From Sphingobium sp. D43FB (lineage in GTDB: Bacteria; Pseudomonadota; Alphaproteobacteria; Sphingomonadales; Sphingomonadaceae), in assembly GCF_002312805.1 (NCBI RefSeq), contig NZ_NMUA01000008.1:1-64000 (forward strand): a stretch of DNA of 64,000 nt, written 5' to 3'. Position 1 is the first letter of the stretch. Every line of letters begins with the position of its first letter. Under the pieces are notes generated by a model, which was given only the letters and a program-made list of their open reading frames with translations, did no database searches and had not been told where the DNA came from. Shown here piece by piece: positions 51,314-60,729 of this stretch. A program made the translations under genes and the position numbers.

Positions 51314-51397
51314 GTCATTCCAGCGAAAGCTGGAATCTCTCTTTTCTTTCGCTTCCAAGCAGGGAAGAAGTGAGATCCCGGCTTTCGCCGGGATGAC
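51314..51397. repeat. Dispersed palindromic repeat after pntB
   Basis: A variant of the family: the left arm GTCATTCCAGCGAAAGCTGG and the right arm GATCCCGGCTTTCGCCGGGA then TGAC. It lies between pntB and the racemase gene. Confidence 0.78.
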
Positions 51398-51412
51398 GAA
51401 ATAGGGGATAGC

Positions 51413-52105
51413 ATGCACAAACTTGGCCTGATCGGGGGAATGAGCTGGGCGTCCACGGCGCGCTATTATCAGATCATCAACGAAGCGGTGCAGCGGACCA
51501 AAGGCGGCTTGCACAGTGCGCCACTGGCGATCGAAAGCCTGGACTTCGCGGCGGTGGCGCAATGCGTGTCGGACGACGATTGGGATTGCGCGTCCGTCCC
51601 GTTGGTGACGGCGGCGCGGCGGCTGGAGGCGGCCGAGGCGCAGGCGCTGCTGATCTGCGCCAATTCGATGCATCGCGTCCATGACCGGGTGCAGGCGGCT
51701 GTATCGATTCCGGTCATCCATATCGCCGACGTGGTGGGGCAGGCGATGAAGCGGGACGGCATCACCACCGCGGCTCTGCTCGGTACGCGCAATGTGATGA
51801 TGGAGAAATTCTATCGTCAGCGGCTGGTGGGCCATGGCATGTCGCTGCTGCCGCCCGATCCCGCACTGGCCGACCGGATCAACCACATCATGTATGAAGA
51901 ATTGTCGGCGGGGCGGATCAACAAGGATTCGCAGCGCTTCATGAAAAGCGCGCTGACCGACATCGCCAAGCAGGATGTGCAGGCGGTGGTGCTGGCCTGT
52001 ACCGAGCTGGAACTGATCGTCGACGTGAAGGCCAATGTGCTGCCGATCTACGACTGCACCAGTATTCACGCGATGGCAGGCGTGGATTTCATCCTGGGGG
52101 AATGA
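51413..52105 (+). CDS. Aspartate/glutamate racemase family protein
   Basis: The 230-residue protein begins KLGLIGGMSWASTARYYQII. The two catalytic cysteines are in CANSMHRV (Cys82) and LACTELELI near 195. The family interconverts L- and D-amino acids or acts on related acids. Asn replaces the usual Thr next to the first Cys, which is common in the wider group. Substrate unknown. Confidence 0.87.
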   Translation: MHKLGLIGGMSWASTARYYQIINEAVQRTKGGLHSAPLAIESLDFAAVAQCVSDDDWDCASVPLVTAARRLEAAEAQALLICANSMHRVHDRVQAAVSIPVIHIADVVGQAMKRDGITTAALLGTRNVMMEKFYRQRLVGHGMSLLPPDPALADRINHIMYEELSAGRINKDSQRFMKSALTDIAKQDVQAVVLACTELELIVDVKANVLPIYDCTSIHAMAGVDFILGE

Positions 52106-52136
52106 AACAGGGCGGCGCGGCGCGCACCGCGCGGCG

Positions 52137-52952
52137 TTAGCGGAAAATATCGGGGAAGAGCGTCGTCATGGTCTCGATGCTGGGGCTCAGAATATGGGCA
52201 GGGTCCATTTCAAGCGGTATGGCGACGAAGTTCCAGACGCGCGCATCGACCAGCTCTGCGACGCTGTCATAGGCAAAGCCGAACAGGTCGAAAATGCGAT
52301 AGCCCCGGCTGGTAACGAAGTTGAATATGTCTTCGGGCTTATAGTTGAAATAGCGCGGTGAACTGACATCCCATTCGAAGGTGATGATGGGATGATGTTT
52401 GAAGATCTTTTCGGCACCCAGGAAGGCGTGATATTCGGCACCCTCAATGTCGAATTTGGCAAAGCATAGCATGGCCGCGACATAATCATCGACCATGCTG
52501 TCGATGGTACGGACTTCGACCTTGATCTCCTCGACGTCCCCCGATGCAAGGATGGCACGGTTGGCGAGGCCGCTGAGGCCGGAGTCATTCATCTTGCTGA
52601 AGTAGAAGCTGGCCTCGCCCGCTTCGTTGGATACCGCGCACTGATGCAGCGTCAGGCGCGGGCGGAGATAGGCGCAATGCTGGTCCACGGTCGCCATGGT
52701 GCGCCGCGCCAGTTCGGGCGCGGCCTCGAACCCGATGACATGGCCGGCTTCGCCAACGGCCTCGCCCATCTGCATGAAATGGCCGCCATGGTTGACGCCG
52801 ACATCCAGCATGGTGTCGCCGGGGCGGGCATGCGTCACATACAGGTCGCGTATCAGACCTTCCATATCGGGCCAGGCACCACCGTTCGCTGCCACCAACT
52901 GGTCTGCAAAACTGTGTCGATCCATCCGACCGGCGATGGAACTGGCGAACAT
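52137..52952 (-). CDS. FkbM-family methyltransferase
   Basis: The 271-residue protein has the SAM-binding fold DTMLDVGVNHGGHFMQMGEA, GHVIGFEAAPELARR and FAKFDIEGAEYHAFLGAEKI, typical of FkbM. These enzymes usually O-methylate sugars or lipids of surface glycans. The start could also be ATG at 52925. It is alone in this position. Confidence 0.85.
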   Translation of the reverse strand: MFASSIAGRMDRHSFADQLVAANGGAWPDMEGLIRDLYVTHARPGDTMLDVGVNHGGHFMQMGEAVGEAGHVIGFEAAPELARRTMATVDQHCAYLRPRLTLHQCAVSNEAGEASFYFSKMNDSGLSGLANRAILASGDVEEIKVEVRTIDSMVDDYVAAMLCFAKFDIEGAEYHAFLGAEKIFKHHPIITFEWDVSSPRYFNYKPEDIFNFVTSRGYRIFDLFGFAYDSVAELVDARVWNFVAIPLEMDPAHILSPSIETMTTLFPDIFR

Positions 52953-53058
52953 AGAAATAGGCCTTATTATTGTAGGTCAGCCTTCCGGCTGTCGAGCGGG
53001 GCCTTCTTCACGCTGGTCGGAAACTTGTCAACGATCGTTCCGGCTCGCCCGTTTCGGC

Positions 53059-53475
53059 TCACCGCGTTGGCGTCCAGGTCTGGGTTTTGCAAAGGAACGC
53101 GATGCAACCCTGGACCTTCAAGGTGCCATTGGGGTTGCGGTTGATCTTGGACTTGTAGCTTTTGCCGCTTTCGGGATCGTAGATCGTCCCTTTCCAGATG
53201 TCGCCCGCATCGGAAAAGCCGGTCAGCAAGGGCAGGCCCACCAGCGGGCGCGAGCGTAGCGCAGGATCGCTGTTTTCCGCGTCGGTGTGCGGACGGCCGG
53301 GGGTGGGTTTGAGGATCTTTTCGATCTTGCCGCACAGGCTTTTGCCGCACGGTGCAATGTGGACGATCGCCTTGCCATCGACGGTGGTCCAGCGGCCGGT
53401 CACGGGCTGAGCGGCCTGGGCGGGCAGGGCCGAGGCGGCGGCCAATGTGGCGATGGTGAATGCGATGCTCTTCAT
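53059..53475 (-). CDS. DUF2147 exported protein
   Basis: The 138-residue protein from ATG 53475 has the signal peptide SIAFTIATLAAASALPAQA. The mature domain has GRWTTVDGKAIVHIAPCG then KSLCGKI, the core of DUF2147, and ends in VQGCIAFLCKTQTW. Function unknown; related proteins occur in the periplasm of many proteobacteria. Confidence 0.87.
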   Translation of the reverse strand: MKSIAFTIATLAAASALPAQAAQPVTGRWTTVDGKAIVHIAPCGKSLCGKIEKILKPTPGRPHTDAENSDPALRSRPLVGLPLLTGFSDAGDIWKGTIYDPESGKSYKSKINRNPNGTLKVQGCIAFLCKTQTWTPTR

Positions 53476-53605
53476 GCGATCCTCTCTCTTTGTCTTGGGA
53501 CCAGAGATAGGCGGGATGCGCGGTGCCCGCCACCGCCATTTAGGGCGGAAGCAGGCAGTTTGGCGCGAAACGCTACGGCATCGCGCAGCGCGTGGCCGCA
53601 ATTTT

Positions 53606-54595
53606 TTAGAAGGCCTCGCTGATCGAGCAGGCCGCCGGACCCAGGATGACGACGAACAGGGTCGGCAGGATGAAGAGGATGAGCGGCACGGTCATGATCG
53701 CGGGCAGGCGCGCGGCCTTTTCTTCCGCGCGCATCATGCGATCATGACGAAATTCGGCGGAGAGGACGCGCAGCGCGGAGGCAAGCGGAGTGCCATATTT
53801 TTCGGTCTGGATCATGGTCGTCACCACGCCCTTGACTGCATCCAGCTTGACGCGGGTGGCGAGATTTTCAAACGCCATGCGCCGTTCGGTGAGGAAGGAC
53901 AGTTCGATCGCGGTCAGCTGAAATTCGTCGCCCAGTTCGGGATAAGCCTTGCCCAGTTCGCGTGCGACCCGGTTGAAGGCGGCATCGACGGTCAGCCCCG
54001 CCTCGGCGCAGATGACCAGCAGGTCGAGCGCATCGGGCAGCCCCTTGCGGATGGCGGCGGAGCGCTTTGCAACCTTATTGTCGATGTAGAGGTCTGGCGC
54101 CTTATAGGCGAGTATCAGGGTGACCGCGAACGCAAAGAAGCGCTTCATCGGCCCCCATTCGGGCTGGATACCCACGACATAGAGCAGGGTGACGGCAAGC
54201 CCGCCGATGATGATCGGCATGAACATGCGGCCGAAGATCACAGCGACGGCAAGATCCTTGGACCGGATGCCGGCCTGGGCCAGCCGGATCTGGGCGTCCT
54301 TGAGCTGGTCGTCCTGCAAGACCTTCAGGCTCGACAGGAAGGAGCGCATATTGTCGGTCGTCTGGTTCTTCTTGACCAGGCTGGCGCGGCGCTTGCCGGT
54401 GGAGGCTGTAATGCCCGCCTTCAACTGTTCGCGCCGTTCGTTGAGCGCCTTGACCCGCTTGGCCATGGGGTCGCGCACGGTCATCACCGCATAAAGGGCA
54501 AAGAGCATGGCGAGCGTTGCCAGAGCGGCCAACAGGGTGCCGACGTCAGTGGCCGTCAGGCCAAACAAGGTGCCGGCTGGGGCAGGGGCGTCCAT
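53606..54595 (-). CDS. tadC: Tad pilus inner-membrane platform protein TadC
   Basis: The 329-residue protein from ATG 54595 (GGGAG upstream) has a type II secretion F domain with GLPDALDLLVICAEAGLTVD and YGTPLASALRVLSAEFRHDR, and membrane helices at both ends. It pairs with TadB to form the platform for the pilus motor. Last gene of the locus. Confidence 0.92.
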   Translation of the reverse strand: MDAPAPAGTLFGLTATDVGTLLAALATLAMLFALYAVMTVRDPMAKRVKALNERREQLKAGITASTGKRRASLVKKNQTTDNMRSFLSSLKVLQDDQLKDAQIRLAQAGIRSKDLAVAVIFGRMFMPIIIGGLAVTLLYVVGIQPEWGPMKRFFAFAVTLILAYKAPDLYIDNKVAKRSAAIRKGLPDALDLLVICAEAGLTVDAAFNRVARELGKAYPELGDEFQLTAIELSFLTERRMAFENLATRVKLDAVKGVVTTMIQTEKYGTPLASALRVLSAEFRHDRMMRAEEKAARLPAIMTVPLILFILPTLFVVILGPAACSISEAF

Positions 54596-54614
54596 ATCTT
54601 TTCTCCCGTCCCGA

Positions 54615-55613
54615 TCAGATTTCGAAATTGACCATCTGCGCCATGATGAACGCGCCGATGCCCATCCAGCAGAAGCCACCTATGCCCACGACCTGCATCA
54701 GCGAAAGGCCAAAGAGGCCCGCCGGGTCCGGTGTGAAGAAGGGTTCCATATAGTTGAAGTTGATGTAGCAGATCATCCCGAACACCAGGAACGGCAGGGC
54801 GCCGATGATATAGGCCGATGCCTTGGATTCCGACGACATGGCGCGGATCTTGAGCTTCATCTGCGCGCGCTGACGCAGGACCGTCGCCAGATTGGACAAG
54901 GTTTCGGCCAGGTTGCCGCCGGTTTCCCGCTGGATCGACAAGGTGATGACGAAGAATTGAAATTCAGGCGTGCCCAGGCGATCGGCCGTTTCCTGCAACG
55001 CCTGTTCCATCGACCGGCCGATCTTGATCCGCTCGGTGATGAGCTTGAACTCTTCGCCCACTGGTCCCGGCACTTCGCTCGACACGATGCCCAATGTCTC
55101 CGCGATCGGCAGGCCAGACCGCAGGCCGCGCGTCAGCAGTTCCAGCGCATCGGGGAATTTGGCGGTGAACTGATTGACCCGCTTGGTGATCAGGCGGCCG
55201 ACCCACCAGTGCGGCAGGCCAAGGCCCGCGGCGAGACCGAACATCAGCGCCATCAGCGGCGGAAAGCTGCGCAGCATCAGCAAGGCGGCAAGCCCCAGGA
55301 AGATGAACGCGCTGGCCGTCATATATTGGCTGAGCGTCCATTTCTTGCCGGTCATCACGATCCGCTTGGTCAGATTTTCCGGGTTGGGGATGAGCGAGAC
55401 CAGCATCTTGGTTTCGATGGTGGTGGAGCGGTTGGAAATCGCCTTGCGCATGCGCGCTTCCAGCAATGCTTCGGCCGAATCGCTGTGACGGCCGCGGATC
55501 ATCGCGACGCGGCGCTTGCGCGCCTTTTCCGGTGATGGCCCGGCAAAGGCGACGACGGCCAGGCCCATGAGGGTCGCCATCAACACCATGATCAGGATGA
55601 AATTGCCGTCCAT
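54615..55613 (-). CDS. tadB: Tad pilus inner-membrane platform protein TadB
   Basis: The 332-residue protein has a type II secretion F domain with FPDALELLTRGLRSGLPIAE and the FFVITLSIQRETGGNLAETL motif. The N-terminal helix LIMVLMATLMGLAVVAFAG anchors it. The start is only 51 bp after the CpaE stop; no CpaF gene lies between, unlike the usual order. Confidence 0.92.
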   Translation of the reverse strand: MDGNFILIMVLMATLMGLAVVAFAGPSPEKARKRRVAMIRGRHSDSAEALLEARMRKAISNRSTTIETKMLVSLIPNPENLTKRIVMTGKKWTLSQYMTASAFIFLGLAALLMLRSFPPLMALMFGLAAGLGLPHWWVGRLITKRVNQFTAKFPDALELLTRGLRSGLPIAETLGIVSSEVPGPVGEEFKLITERIKIGRSMEQALQETADRLGTPEFQFFVITLSIQRETGGNLAETLSNLATVLRQRAQMKLKIRAMSSESKASAYIIGALPFLVFGMICYINFNYMEPFFTPDPAGLFGLSLMQVVGIGGFCWMGIGAFIMAQMVNFEI

Positions 55614-55664
55614 TATCTACCCCGTCCTTCATGGGCTGCCGTCGCCACCGGGCGACCTGCGTCG

Positions 55665-56957
55665 TCAATCTTCCAGCGCGGCGGCCTTGTCCTTGCGTCG
55701 CGACGGCATCATGGCCCTGAAGTCGATTTTGCCGAGCAGGGAGTCGCCCTTTTTCACGGCAGATTTTCCACCGGATTGGGCCGATTCCGACTCTGCTGCG
55801 CCGACTATCTCTTCGAGCAGGCTGGAGCAGGCTGCCCCGATCTTGCTGCCCTTGGCGGTTTCGGCCAGCGTCTTGCCGAGCTTTGCCGCCTGCGATGCCA
55901 CGCGCAGGTCGAAGGGAATGAGGACATCGACCTTGCGCTCGATCGACTGTTCGAAATCCTTGCGGCTGATCTCCGGCGATCCAGGGTGGACGCGGTTTGC
56001 GACCACGACGACGCGGCTGTTGGGTGCGTTCGTCTTGAGCCAGGACAGAATGCGGATCGTGTCGCGCGCTGACGCCAGCGTCAGTTCCGTCACGACCATC
56101 GTGACTTGAATCTCGCTGATCAAATGAGGGTGTTGGATCAGCATGGCGCGCGGCAGGTCGATGACGCTGCATTCGAAGACCGAGCGGAACTCCTCCAGCA
56201 ATTGGTAGAAGGCGCCGCCATCGGTCAGCATCGGCTGGCTGATGGGGGCTTCGGCCGAGAGGATCGCTAGCGTGTCGCTAGCGCGGACCATGGCGCGTTC
56301 GATGAACAGACCGTCGATCCGGCTCGGATTTTCGATCGCGTCGGTCAGGCCACGGCCCGGCTCCAGGTCGAGCGCGAGCGCATCGGTGCCGAAATGCACG
56401 TCTAGGTCGAGCAGCGCGGTCTGGCGCTTCTTCTTGTCCGACAGCAACCAGGCAAGCGAGGTCGCCAAGCTGGACGCGCCAACGCCGCCGCGCGTGCCGA
56501 TGACCGCGACGGCCATATGCGGCCGGTCCGGCGTCGCATCGCGCGGGGCCATGAACACGGCCTGCGCATTGGCCAGCGCATCGCGCAACTGGTCGGCGCC
56601 GAACGGCTTGAGCAGATAATCCTGAATGCCGCTGGCAACGAGATCGCGATAGAGGCGCACGTCGTTGACTTGGCCCGCCGCGATGACGACCGTGCCCGGC
56701 TCGCACACTTCGGCGAGGCTGTTGATGTCGTTGAGCGGATCGCCGCTTTCGGACATGTCGACGAACAGGATCTGGGGCGAAGCAGTGATCGACAGGCTCT
56801 GGACCGCATTGCGCATCCCGCCCTTGTTCACTTTTTCAGGCGCCCAGCCCATTTCGGCCGCCACGGCGCGAACCATGTCGAAGCTATGATCGTCGCAGAC
56901 GAAGGCGTGGAACGGATCGCGTGGACCAGCCGCGCCGGGTTTCCAGGGTGCGTTCAT
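55665..56957 (-). CDS. cpaE: Tad pilus localisation ATPase CpaE/TadZ
   Basis: The 430-residue protein from ATG 56957 has an atypical receiver domain (residues 15-120, with SGIQDYLLKPFGADQLRDAL) and a ParA/MinD-like ATPase domain with deviant Walker A GTRGGVGASSLAT and LDLDVHFGTDALALDL. It places the pilus machine at the cell pole. It overlaps nothing and follows cpaD closely. Confidence 0.93.
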   Translation of the reverse strand: MNAPWKPGAAGPRDPFHAFVCDDHSFDMVRAVAAEMGWAPEKVNKGGMRNAVQSLSITASPQILFVDMSESGDPLNDINSLAEVCEPGTVVIAAGQVNDVRLYRDLVASGIQDYLLKPFGADQLRDALANAQAVFMAPRDATPDRPHMAVAVIGTRGGVGASSLATSLAWLLSDKKKRQTALLDLDVHFGTDALALDLEPGRGLTDAIENPSRIDGLFIERAMVRASDTLAILSAEAPISQPMLTDGGAFYQLLEEFRSVFECSVIDLPRAMLIQHPHLISEIQVTMVVTELTLASARDTIRILSWLKTNAPNSRVVVVANRVHPGSPEISRKDFEQSIERKVDVLIPFDLRVASQAAKLGKTLAETAKGSKIGAACSSLLEEIVGAAESESAQSGGKSAVKKGDSLLGKIDFRAMMPSRRKDKAAALED

Positions 56958-56958
56958 G

Positions 56959-57621
56959 TTACTCGCCTCCTCCAGCCTGCATTTCCTTGAGTTCGCCAGC
57001 ACCGGTCGGCGGCTTTTCGCGATATGTCGTGATGGCGCGGTTGGAGGTCGCCGTCCGCAAATTGCTGTCGGTGCCCTGGCCCCGGACCAGATCTTCGGGA
57101 TTGGCAACCATCGCCGCCAGATTGCTGTTGACGCCGCAGCCATAATTGCTCGACGCGCCCAGGTTCATTTCGGATTCCTGCTTGGCCGACCAGTCGGGAC
57201 AGCCCGGCACGGTTGCCGTGGCGCGGCGCACGACCAAGCGGAGCATGCCCTGCGGCGCGACGCCGGCCGCTGCCGAACTGTCGGTGCCGACCAGCAGACC
57301 CCGGCGCGCCGCCACGTCGGCGATGCCGTCATGCAGGGCGGGACCATAATAGCTGTCCGAGACGATCGCCACCTGATCGCCATAGCTGAGGCCAATGGAG
57401 GTGAACCAGTCGTCCAGGCGACGGGTTTCGGCGGGCGTCAGCATATCGCCAGCGCCAGCCTGCACATCATAGGTGTAGGCGGCGTAGCTGACGACCGGTT
57501 GATGAACCGAATCGACGCTGCGGTTCTGGCTATCGGTCACACAGGCTGTCAGTGGCAAAGCCATCAGGGCCAATACGGCCAGGGGCTTGCGCGATAGACG
57601 GGTCGGGAGAGGGGAGGTCAT
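56959..57621 (-). CDS. cpaD: Tad pilus lipoprotein CpaD
   Basis: The 220-residue protein from ATG 57621 has lipobox LTAC (Cys27). The conserved CpaD end is visible: GCPDWSAKQESEMNLGASSN, then YGCGVNSNLAAMVANPEDLV. It helps the secretin assemble in the outer membrane. Confidence 0.92.
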   Translation of the reverse strand: MTSPLPTRLSRKPLAVLALMALPLTACVTDSQNRSVDSVHQPVVSYAAYTYDVQAGAGDMLTPAETRRLDDWFTSIGLSYGDQVAIVSDSYYGPALHDGIADVAARRGLLVGTDSSAAAGVAPQGMLRLVVRRATATVPGCPDWSAKQESEMNLGASSNYGCGVNSNLAAMVANPEDLVRGQGTDSNLRTATSNRAITTYREKPPTGAGELKEMQAGGGE

Positions 57622-57637
57622 GTCGTTCGTCCTTCCG

Positions 57638-59164
57638 TCAGAAACTGAAGCCAGGGGCGGCCGCGCCGGATTTCCCGGCCTTGCGGCTGTCGGCGCTGGC
57701 AACGACCGGGGCCGGGGTCGCCATCGCCTGCGGGCCGGGGGTCGGCACGCTGCCACCGGGCGCGCGGGTCGGCATCGGCGCGCGAGCGCCGCTGACGCCG
57801 TCATGGCCCTGCTGCAGGAACAGACCCTGGCCCACATCCGCGTTGCGGAAGCCATCGGTCGGCAGGCGCACGTCCGATGCGTTCATCGGCTTCACCAGAT
57901 AGGGGGTGACGACGATGACCAGTTCGGTCTCGCTGCGCTGGAATTGGCGCGATTTGAACAGGCTGCCCAGGATCGGGATATTGCCGATGCCGGGCACCTT
58001 GTTGATGCCGTTGCTGGTTTCATTGTTGAGCAGGCCAGCAATCATGAAGGCCTGGCCCGACCCCAGTTCCACCGTGGTTTCCGCGGTGCGGCTCTTGAGC
58101 GCGGGAACATCGGCATTGAGCGTGAAGTCGAGCGTCGACACGGTCGGGCGAACCCGCAGCGAAATGCGTCCATCGGCCAGCACGGTCGGCGTGAAGGCGA
58201 GTTGCACACCGTACTGTTTGAACTCGATGCTGTTGCCCTGCTGACCGTTGTTGATCGTGTAGGGATATTCACCGCCCGCCAGGAAGCTGGCGGTTTCGCC
58301 CGACAAAGCGGTCAGGTTCGGCTGGGCCAGCGTGCTGGCAAGGCCGCTCGATTCGGCGAGGTCCAACGCACCGGCAATGTCCATGCCCAGGATGCGGGCA
58401 ACGCCGCCGAGGCTATAGCCGCCGTCCACCGGGTAATTGAAGTTCCAGAAACCTTCATCGCGGTTATATTCGGCAAAAGCGCGGGTGCCTCCACCACTCA
58501 TACCGCTGACGCTGTTGCCTGGCCCAACACTTCTGTCGACAGTAGCAAAGTTGGTGCCGATCTTGTGCCCGACATCCTTGGCGACTTCGGAAATCTTGAC
58601 CTGCAGCATGACCTGCAGCGGCGTTGCCATGCGCAGGCGGCTGACGACGGTCACATCCTTGCCGACGAAGGCCTGCGTCAGCCGTTCGGCTTCGGCCGCG
58701 TCTTCGGGTGCTTGGATCGTGCCGGTCAAAAGGACCATGCCGTTCATCTTGTTGACCGCGACCTGCGCGCCGGGCATCGCCAGACGCAGCATGTCGTCGA
58801 TGCTGGTCAGGTTGTTGCCGACCCGCACCGTGCCGGAAAACAGCACCTTGCCATTGGTGGCGGTGGCAAAGACCGTGGTTTCCCCCGGCTTCTTGGCGAT
58901 CAGATAGAGCTGGTTCTGTGAGCGGACATGCACGTCGACCACATTGGGGTCGCCGATCACCACATCCGACATCTTGGCACCCAGATTGACGACCCGGCTG
59001 CCGCCGACCGACATCAGGATGGCATTGTCCTGCGCGCTGGACGGGGCGGCGTTGACGGCCGTGCCGGGAACGGCGGTCGCCAGGATGGCAAGGCCGATGG
59101 CGAGGGCCGGGGCAGCGAGCGGCTTGACCGCGATGCGCCGTGCGAAGCTGTGCATGGTCTTCAT
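57638..59164 (-). CDS. cpaC: Tad pilus outer-membrane secretin CpaC
   Basis: The 508-residue protein has a signal peptide (ALAIGLAILATAVPGTAVNA), an N-terminal pilus-type domain (VVNLGAKMSDVVIGDPNVVD) and a secretin core with LSGETASFLAGGEYPYTI and VPGIGNIPILGSLFKSRQFQ. The latter is the conserved secretin C-terminal motif. Confidence 0.95.
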   Translation of the reverse strand: MKTMHSFARRIAVKPLAAPALAIGLAILATAVPGTAVNAAPSSAQDNAILMSVGGSRVVNLGAKMSDVVIGDPNVVDVHVRSQNQLYLIAKKPGETTVFATATNGKVLFSGTVRVGNNLTSIDDMLRLAMPGAQVAVNKMNGMVLLTGTIQAPEDAAEAERLTQAFVGKDVTVVSRLRMATPLQVMLQVKISEVAKDVGHKIGTNFATVDRSVGPGNSVSGMSGGGTRAFAEYNRDEGFWNFNYPVDGGYSLGGVARILGMDIAGALDLAESSGLASTLAQPNLTALSGETASFLAGGEYPYTINNGQQGNSIEFKQYGVQLAFTPTVLADGRISLRVRPTVSTLDFTLNADVPALKSRTAETTVELGSGQAFMIAGLLNNETSNGINKVPGIGNIPILGSLFKSRQFQRSETELVIVVTPYLVKPMNASDVRLPTDGFRNADVGQGLFLQQGHDGVSGARAPMPTRAPGGSVPTPGPQAMATPAPVVASADSRKAGKSGAAAPGFSF

Positions 59165-59165
59165 C

Positions 59166-60179
59166 TTACTTCCCCCCGACCGGAACTTCGGTCACGTTGG
59201 TACCGCGGGCCACGCGGATGACTGGGCCTTTGAAGGCGACCGTGCCCATCGGTGCGCCATTGGCGGCGACCATCGGTGGCATAGGCGCTTCGGCCTTGGC
59301 GGGGACGGAACTGCGCTGATAGCGCGAGACGTCGGCGCCGGTGGAATAGGTGGCACCACGATCGACCGGGCGCGACGCGAGCTTTGCAAGCAGTGCCTTT
59401 TCAGCGTTCGGGCTGGCCCCATCGGGCAGTTCGACGTCGGTGCCGGCAATGGCCGCGTCCAGGTCCGAGGAATTGTCGGCGAGCGACCGCAGCGACAGCG
59501 ACAGCGAGCCGACCGTCTGGGCAACCGCGATCTTCTCCGCAATCTTGGGCGTCACTTCGATGGTGACGTTGGAATAGGTCTGCACCACCGGCTTGCCGTC
59601 TGGCCCCATGGCATCCATGCGCTGGTCAGTGGCCAGCACGCGAATGTTGCGCAGGATGGTTTCCGACACGCGGAGCGGTTCGCCATCGCCGCCGCCAGCA
59701 ACGCTCTGCGTCAGGACGAGGTCGATGCGATCGCCGGGGAAGACGAAGCCTGCAACCGAGCTTTGCGCCGAAACGGGCACGGTCACGGCGCGCATGCCAG
59801 CGCCAAGGGCGGCGGCCAGGAAGCCCCGGTCGCCCGGCTTGACGAGGCCACCCTGGGTCAAGGGCTGACCAGCCGAGATGGCGGTGCGCACGACGCTGCC
59901 TGCCAGCTTGACCGGATCGGCCTGCCCCTTGAGATAATAGGCCTGTTCGATCAGATCCTTGGGCCATGGCTGGAAGCGGAAACTTTCCGCATCGAGGATG
60001 GTGCCGACGGGCAAGGCCTTGGTCGCAACCAGCACATGGGGCTGATCCGCTTCGGTTGGCATCGACGAGGCGGTGGCCTGCGGCGTGCTCGAAGAACTCA
60101 ACATGTTGCGTGCAAGCAAGGCTGTAGTGACTGCTATAATAAGCGCCCCCACCAGCAGCACGATCTTCTTGGCATCCAT
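59166..60179 (-). CDS. cpaB: Tad pilus assembly protein CpaB
   Basis: The 337-residue protein from ATG 60179 has one N-terminal membrane helix (IVLLVGALIIAVTTALLAR), an SAF domain (ATKALPVGTILDAESFRFQP) and the RcpC/CpaB domain with AVTVPVSAQSSVAGFVFPGD and RIDLVLTQ. It sits in the periplasm next to the secretin. Confidence 0.93.
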   Translation of the reverse strand: MDAKKIVLLVGALIIAVTTALLARNMLSSSSTPQATASSMPTEADQPHVLVATKALPVGTILDAESFRFQPWPKDLIEQAYYLKGQADPVKLAGSVVRTAISAGQPLTQGGLVKPGDRGFLAAALGAGMRAVTVPVSAQSSVAGFVFPGDRIDLVLTQSVAGGGDGEPLRVSETILRNIRVLATDQRMDAMGPDGKPVVQTYSNVTIEVTPKIAEKIAVAQTVGSLSLSLRSLADNSSDLDAAIAGTDVELPDGASPNAEKALLAKLASRPVDRGATYSTGADVSRYQRSSVPAKAEAPMPPMVAANGAPMGTVAFKGPVIRVARGTNVTEVPVGGK

Positions 60180-60243
60180 GACGAAATTCGCCTCCCTCAA
60201 GCGGCTACACTGCCCCCAGTGCCCTACTCATCCCGTAAATTGG

Positions 60244-60708
60244 TTAAGATATCGTTGGCCAAGGTAGCAGCCACAAAGCGGCGAGCGAGATCGCCACGCC
60301 ATAAGGTATTTCGGGCTGGCCCAGCCGCCGGGTCATGCGGTGATGGATCACCGTTATCAGGGTGACGAGACCGCCCAGCAGCGCCATCAGCACCAGCAGC
60401 GAGATGACCGCCTGCCAGGGAAACCATAGCGCCAAAGCGGCGAGCAGCTTGACGTCACCGCCGCCCATCATGCCCATCGAGAATAGAGCGGCGAAGAGGA
60501 TGAAGACGATGCCGCCCACCAGTAGTTGCACCCCGACATCGGGCCACAGGTTGAGGCCACAGGCGATCCACCAGAGCGGCGCGAGCGCGGCGATGACGAA
60601 GTTGAGCCGGTTGGAAATGATCCGCGCGCGCAAATCGGTGATCGCCGCCGCAATCAGCAGCGCGCCCAGGGCGACGATCAGCGCCAGCCGGAAATATTCC
60701 CCTAACAT
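60244..60708 (-). CDS. cpaA: Prepilin peptidase CpaA
   Basis: The 154-residue protein from ATG 60708, or GTG 60714, is an A24-family aspartic prepilin peptidase. Catalytic residues lie in AAITDLRARIISNRLN and the GGGDVKLLAALALW motif. It cleaves Flp pilin precursors, but no Flp gene is visible next to it, where it would normally be. Confidence 0.9.
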   Translation of the reverse strand: MLGEYFRLALIVALGALLIAAAITDLRARIISNRLNFVIAALAPLWWIACGLNLWPDVGVQLLVGGIVFILFAALFSMGMMGGGDVKLLAALALWFPWQAVISLLVLMALLGGLVTLITVIHHRMTRRLGQPEIPYGVAISLAALWLLPWPTIS

Positions 60709-60729
60709 GGGCACTATTCCCTAGACCTG

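Noticed and set aside
54964-56172. A 402-codon minus-strand frame between cpaE and tadB that might have been CpaF
   Set aside because: It overlaps both genes in another frame and has no Walker motif; it is Arg/Asp/Gly-rich shadow sequence.
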